Below are positions 35,286 to 38,376 of a stretch of 38,376 nucleotides of DNA, piece by piece. The notes under the pieces were generated by a model. It had not been told where the DNA came from. It saw nothing but the letters and a program-made list of their open reading frames with translations, and did not search any database. Numbering within the stretch: the first letter of the stretch is position 1; each line of letters opens with the position of its first letter. The DNA is from Vampirovibrio sp. (GTDB lineage Bacteria; Cyanobacteriota; Vampirovibrionia; Vampirovibrionales; Vampirovibrionaceae), in the NCBI GenBank assembly GCA_027448865.1, contig DAIDMR010000245.1, positions 1 to 38,376 on the forward strand. The letters run 5' to 3'. The translations under genes and the position numbers were made by a program.

Positions 35286-36654
35286 GAACGGAGGTAGACT
35301 CGTGTTGCTTGATAAACTTTACCACGTTGGCAAGGGCCAGGGGAGTGCCAAACCCGCCCGATTTGGTGATAATCCAGCGCCCGTGACTGTCGGTACTCAG
35401 CGGGATAGAGTCATCCGCCTCGGCTAGGATTTCAAGCTGGGTACTGCGCAAGTCCTGACAGACCTGACAGGTGGTTTCGCCCCCTACCAAAACCAGCTTG
35501 ACCGGCTTATGACGGTATACCGATTCCGTCAGGCGGGAAAGCACCTTCTGGGCTCGTTCGGAAACCTCCAGCTCGGACAGGTTATGCTCCCTGGCCAAAT
35601 TCATGGTTCGGGCGCAAGCCTCTTCCTTCAAGGCACTGGATAAAACCACCGTGTTTCGCTCACCCAATGAGGTGATCAGGTTATCCAGCAAGCCATCCAG
35701 CGGGCTGAGGCCCAAAATCTGATCCGGGGTCAGTTCAAACAGTTCCAAACTGCTGCCCTGCCCATAGTATGCGTAATTTTCCATCAACCGCAGGGTTTGA
35801 GTACGGGTTGTATCGGTGGTACTGCCGTTCACAATGAGAATAGGAGAAGGGCTGGCCTGCAAGCTCCGCTTCCCTTTGGGAGGCCTGCCCCCCAATTCGG
35901 GTCGATTGGTCCACAGGGCAGCCAGCGCGTTGGCCAGACCCGCAGATCCACAAGGAACCACCCGGGCGTACTTTTGGGCCTTTTCAATAGCCAAGGCAAT
36001 TTGCTCCAGGTCTTCATGACTGGTGGCGTCAATCACCACCAGCTTTTTACCCTCTTCAATCAGCTCTTTCAGCCTGACCAGAACCGGGCCAGCCCCGTGT
36101 AACACCATACTCAGCGGGATGTAGCCAACCAAACCGGGTCGGGTGGCTTGCTCCAACAAGGTGGGTAGATGAGATTGACGAACCGGAAACAAGGGATCAC
36201 GGGCCACCACGGTTTTTTCCACGGGCACCCCACGCACCAGCTGATAACCACCAACCGTCCGGCGCCCTTCCAGCGGATAGGCTGGCACAATCACGGCGCA
36301 CTGGGCTTTTAACTCGTCCAACATCCCCAAACACTCGTGGGCAATGTGTCCCCGCAAGGTGGAATCAATTTTCTTGTAAAAATTCTCCACCCCCAGCTTG
36401 TCCCGGCAAAACGCCACCGCCTGACGCACCATAGATTGCGCCTCCAGCGGCTGCATGTGCCGAGAGCCGGTATTCACCGACCAAACCTGATTGTCCTGAT
36501 CCGAGACCGTCTGAGAAAGGTCTTGATTGGCCAGCTTTTGGAAGTCCAGCAAAATGTGCGTCTGGGCCTGAGCGGAAAAAAACTGTAGGGCCGTATCACA
36601 GGCCCCGGTCAGGTCATCCGCGATAATGCCGACACTTAAACCGGGAATTTGCAT
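35278..36654 (-). CDS. Four-carbon acid sugar kinase (OtnK/DtnK, DUF1537 family)
   Basis: This 458-residue protein has the two-domain DUF1537 layout. The N-domain has VGIIADDLTGACDTAL, the phosphate/substrate block KIDSTLRGHIAHE, VIVPAYPLEGRRTVGG and ARDPLFPVRQSH. The nucleotide-binding C-domain has ILIVNGSTTDTT, LVGGETTCQ and IITKSGGFGTPLALANVV. Family members phosphorylate D-threonate, D-erythronate or related four-carbon acid sugars. AAGGA lies six bases before the ATG. The gene overlaps pdxA by eight bases. Which acid sugar is used cannot be read from the sequence, and no transporter or epimerase (DenD/OtnC-type) is adjacent. Confidence 0.88.
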   Translation of the reverse strand: MQIPGLSVGIIADDLTGACDTALQFFSAQAQTHILLDFQKLANQDLSQTVSDQDNQVWSVNTGSRHMQPLEAQSMVRQAVAFCRDKLGVENFYKKIDSTLRGHIAHECLGMLDELKAQCAVIVPAYPLEGRRTVGGYQLVRGVPVEKTVVARDPLFPVRQSHLPTLLEQATRPGLVGYIPLSMVLHGAGPVLVRLKELIEEGKKLVVIDATSHEDLEQIALAIEKAQKYARVVPCGSAGLANALAALWTNRPELGGRPPKGKRSLQASPSPILIVNGSTTDTTRTQTLRLMENYAYYGQGSSLELFELTPDQILGLSPLDGLLDNLITSLGERNTVVLSSALKEEACARTMNLAREHNLSELEVSERAQKVLSRLTESVYRHKPVKLVLVGGETTCQVCQDLRSTQLEILAEADDSIPLSTDSHGRWIITKSGGFGTPLALANVVKFIKQHESTSVHA

Positions 36655-36755
36655 AGGATATCCTTATCAATGCTCAGTGGAGACAGTGAATACAATGGAT
36701 TAATACCGAGATTCGCCAATCTTAAACGTCGCGTCACCGGACTGGAACGACTGAC

Positions 36756-37109
36756 TTAAAAAGAGGCGCCCACTTCCATGGGAGCGGCATTATCCCGCTT
36801 GCTGCCCACAAAGCTCACATCAGTGGCTTTAATGTAGGGCCATTCCTTGGGGTTACCCGCCTGATCGTTGTAGCGATTCACTTCCAGCTGCCCGGTCACA
36901 CTGACCAAAGCGCCTTTCTTGATCCACTCGCCCACAAACTCCGCCTTACGGCCCCACACCTCGATGGTGAACCAGTCCGTAATGCGATTTTCCTTGGAGT
37001 AATTCCGATCCACGGCCACCGAAAACCGGGCTTTAACGCTGCCGCTTTCAAAGTATTTAATCTCGGGGTCTTGGCCTAAACGGCCCACAATGGTTACGGA
37101 GTTTGCCAT
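36756..37109 (-). CDS. ssb: Single-stranded DNA-binding protein (short, OB fold only)
   Basis: From the ATG at 37109 (GGAGA eight bases upstream) the protein has 117 residues. The track's TTG at 37124 places the ribosome site inside the gene, so I reject it. The OB fold is canonical: MANSVTIVGRLGQDPEIKYF, VKARFSVAVDRNY, DWFTIEVWGRKAEFVGEWIKKG, VSVTGQLEVNRY and YIKATDVSFVG. It ends SKRDNAAPMEVGASF and lacks the acidic C-terminal tip (DDDIPF-type) that recruits partner proteins. It could be a cyanobacterial-type short SSB or a paralogue, for example one used in transformation. Confidence 0.92.
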   Translation of the reverse strand: MANSVTIVGRLGQDPEIKYFESGSVKARFSVAVDRNYSKENRITDWFTIEVWGRKAEFVGEWIKKGALVSVTGQLEVNRYNDQAGNPKEWPYIKATDVSFVGSKRDNAAPMEVGASF

Positions 37110-37243
37110 GACAGAAGTCTCCAAAGTTTTTTACGATGAATGAGGCCCATTATACCGTAAGGAGAAATGATCTCCCAACCGGTTAGGCAACAATCAAAGC
37201 GAAGCGTGCAAAGCACGGTCTTTACCGATGCATCCCAAAGGCG

Positions 37244-38107
37244 CTAGGCATCCTGGGCCAGCAGGATCTCTAACTCCCCATGCAGGGCATTCCCGTTGGT
37301 GCCAATCAGGTGAATGCGACGCTCCGCATACGGAACCGGCCCCCCGGTCAGGCTGGTCACTTTGCCTCCCGCTTCTTCAACCAGCAAAATGCCAGCGGCC
37401 ACATCCCAGATGGAGAGCTTCAGCTCCCAGAAGCCATCCAGTCGGCTGCAGGCCACGTATGCCAAATCCAAGGCCGCAGCCCCCGGACGACGCACCCCCT
37501 GACAGTGGGGGGCGATGCGCTCAAAGTGCCACAGGTTATTGACGGTAGAAGTGGCGATATCATAGGGAAACCCCGTGGCCAGCAAAGCGTGATTGATGGT
37601 ATGGGCCCGGTTCTTGCTGACAAAAACAGCCTGATCGTTCAAAAAGGCGCCCCGCCCCCGCAAGGCATAGAACAACTCTTTTTTGAAGGGATCGTAAATG
37701 ACCCCGATTTGCGGCTGTCCGGCGTAAAAGTAGGCGATGGACACGGCGAAATGCGGGAATCCATGGGCGTAATTCGTGGTTCCATCCAGCGGATCCACCA
37801 CCCAGGTGTTGGACAAATCGACCGCTTGCCCTTCCTGGAAGGTCTCTTCCGTCAGCAACAAGGCCTCCGGGCATCCCTTGCTCAGGATATCGACAATCAC
37901 CGCATCGCATTCCTTATCCACCGCCGTGACCAGATCAATGCTGGTATTTTTGAATTCCACCTGCACGGCCTGCCCAAAAGAGGCCATTTGTATTTTTCCG
38001 GCAGCCTGAGCGGCCTGAATAGCCACCTTCAAGCACCGTTCCGCTTTATCAGGGGCTAACAACAAGGTATTCTCAGGTTCGGTCATCTTGGACGTGGCTC
38101 CATTCAT
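37244..38107 (-). CDS. Inositol-monophosphatase-family phosphatase
   Basis: This 287-residue Mg2+-dependent phosphatase has the family's metal sites: LLTEET (Glu87-Glu88, in place of the usual GEE), VVDPLDGTTNYAHGFPHF (Asp105 and Asp108) and ELKLSIWDVAAGILLVEEAGG. The 'RRPGAAALDLAYVA' block is also typical. Known members hydrolyse inositol phosphates, PAP, NADP or fructose-1,6-bisphosphate; the substrate here is open, but TNYAHGFPHFAVSIA resembles SuhB/IMPase rather than CysQ or GlpX. GGAGG is nine bases before the ATG at 38107. It is divergent from the dus gene. Confidence 0.92.
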   Translation of the reverse strand: MNGATSKMTEPENTLLLAPDKAERCLKVAIQAAQAAGKIQMASFGQAVQVEFKNTSIDLVTAVDKECDAVIVDILSKGCPEALLLTEETFQEGQAVDLSNTWVVDPLDGTTNYAHGFPHFAVSIAYFYAGQPQIGVIYDPFKKELFYALRGRGAFLNDQAVFVSKNRAHTINHALLATGFPYDIATSTVNNLWHFERIAPHCQGVRRPGAAALDLAYVACSRLDGFWELKLSIWDVAAGILLVEEAGGKVTSLTGGPVPYAERRIHLIGTNGNALHGELEILLAQDA

Positions 38108-38132
38108 TTTCAGACGCCTCCGGTTTTAGATA

Positions 38133-38142
38133 TGATATATCA
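38133..38142. promoter_or_regulatory. AT-rich palindrome between divergent genes
   Basis: TGATATATCA is a perfect 10-bp palindrome in the 92-base gap between the phosphatase and dus start codons. It could be part of either promoter or an operator. Short AT-rich palindromes arise easily by chance. Confidence 0.2.
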
Positions 38143-38199
38143 AATCATAAGACGTATTTTGCCACCGAATTTACCAACAACCGCTGAGCGTTCGACCCC

Positions 38200-38376
38200 A
38201 TGACCACCCCTGCAACCCCTCACGCCATTTTTTCCACGCCCTTGCAAATTGGTACCGTCACGGTCAACAGCCGGGTGATGCTGGCCCCCATGGCCGGGGT
38301 CACCGATGTGGTCTTTCGGGGGTTGGTGCGCCGTTGGGCTCCGGATTCTCTCATTTGCACGGAAATGATCAGCTCC
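38200..38376 (+). CDS. dus: tRNA-dihydrouridine synthase, N-terminal part (runs off the window)
   Basis: The plus-strand frame from the ATG at 38200 is open to the window edge (59 codons) and is absent from the ORF track. It starts MTTPATPHAIFSTPLQIGTV and continues with VMLAPMAGVTDVVFRGLVRR and CTEMISS. The 'LAPMAGVTD..FR' block is the FMN-binding start of the Dus family (COG0042), which reduces uridine in tRNA D-loops. The catalytic Cys lies beyond the window. The subtype (DusA, DusB or DusC-like) cannot be fixed, although the sequence is closest in form to DusB. Confidence 0.9.
   Translation, partial: MTTPATPHAIFSTPLQIGTVTVNSRVMLAPMAGVTDVVFRGLVRRWAPDSLICTEMISS

Overview
The window carries about 35 protein genes of a free-living, Gram-negative-type, flagellated bacterium. 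No tRNA, rRNA, CRISPR array, phage module or intact insertion sequence was seen. The gene set is rimP-nusA-ylxR-infB-rbfA, fliW-csrA, a four-S1-domain S1-like protein, a 424-residue AhcY, a KefB-type antiporter and several small secreted orphans. By impression this fits a non-photosynthetic cyanobacterial relative (Vampirovibrionia/Melainabacteria). That placement is inference and was not tested by any search.

Layout. 1-3.1 kb (minus): the N-terminus of TyrS, then glmS followed by a small orphan and a terminator, with a stand-alone TrkA-C protein upstream. 3.6-7.4 kb (plus): a TIGR01212 radical SAM protein, a terminator-bounded non-coding stretch, a divergent RpoD-type sigma factor and the S1-like protein. 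7.4-10.4 kb: a large inverted repeat, dispersed 27-bp palindromic repeats, an MpaA-like murein amidase with a DUF374 acyltransferase (minus), and rpe (plus). 10.4-14.9 kb is accessory: four secreted or membrane orphans, a single-CBS-domain protein, another small orphan, and about 1 kb without a clear gene that holds a well-formed small-RNA candidate on the minus strand. 15-21.7 kb: ahcY, then a minus-strand pair made of a PD-(D/E)XK nuclease and a 1384-residue protein with two helicase cores. 21.8-24.05 kb: fliW, csrA, a TPR-like protein and a GT2 glycosyltransferase in one operon. 24.1-28.8 kb: nadB-nadC (minus) and a Kef-type antiporter (plus). 28.9-34.2 kb: rimP-nusA-ylxR-infB and rbfA. 34.3-38.1 kb (minus): otnK-like kinase overlapping pdxA, ssb, and an inositol-monophosphatase-family gene. 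The start of a Dus gene closes the window.

How the genes work together. The rimP-infB block builds and starts the translation apparatus. The fliW-csrA block couples flagellin level to CsrA. nadB and nadC make two steps of NAD synthesis. The helicase and nuclease probably form a compact AddAB-like DNA end-processing enzyme. The otnK-pdxA pair may be a four-carbon acid-sugar pathway rather than vitamin B6 synthesis.

The most novel-looking signals are the ~135-nt small-RNA candidate near 12.15-12.29 kb with three ACUCCUC (anti-Shine-Dalgarno) motifs, the AddB/AddA-like helicase fusion with its split-off nuclease, and the sigma factor with changed DNA-contact residues.
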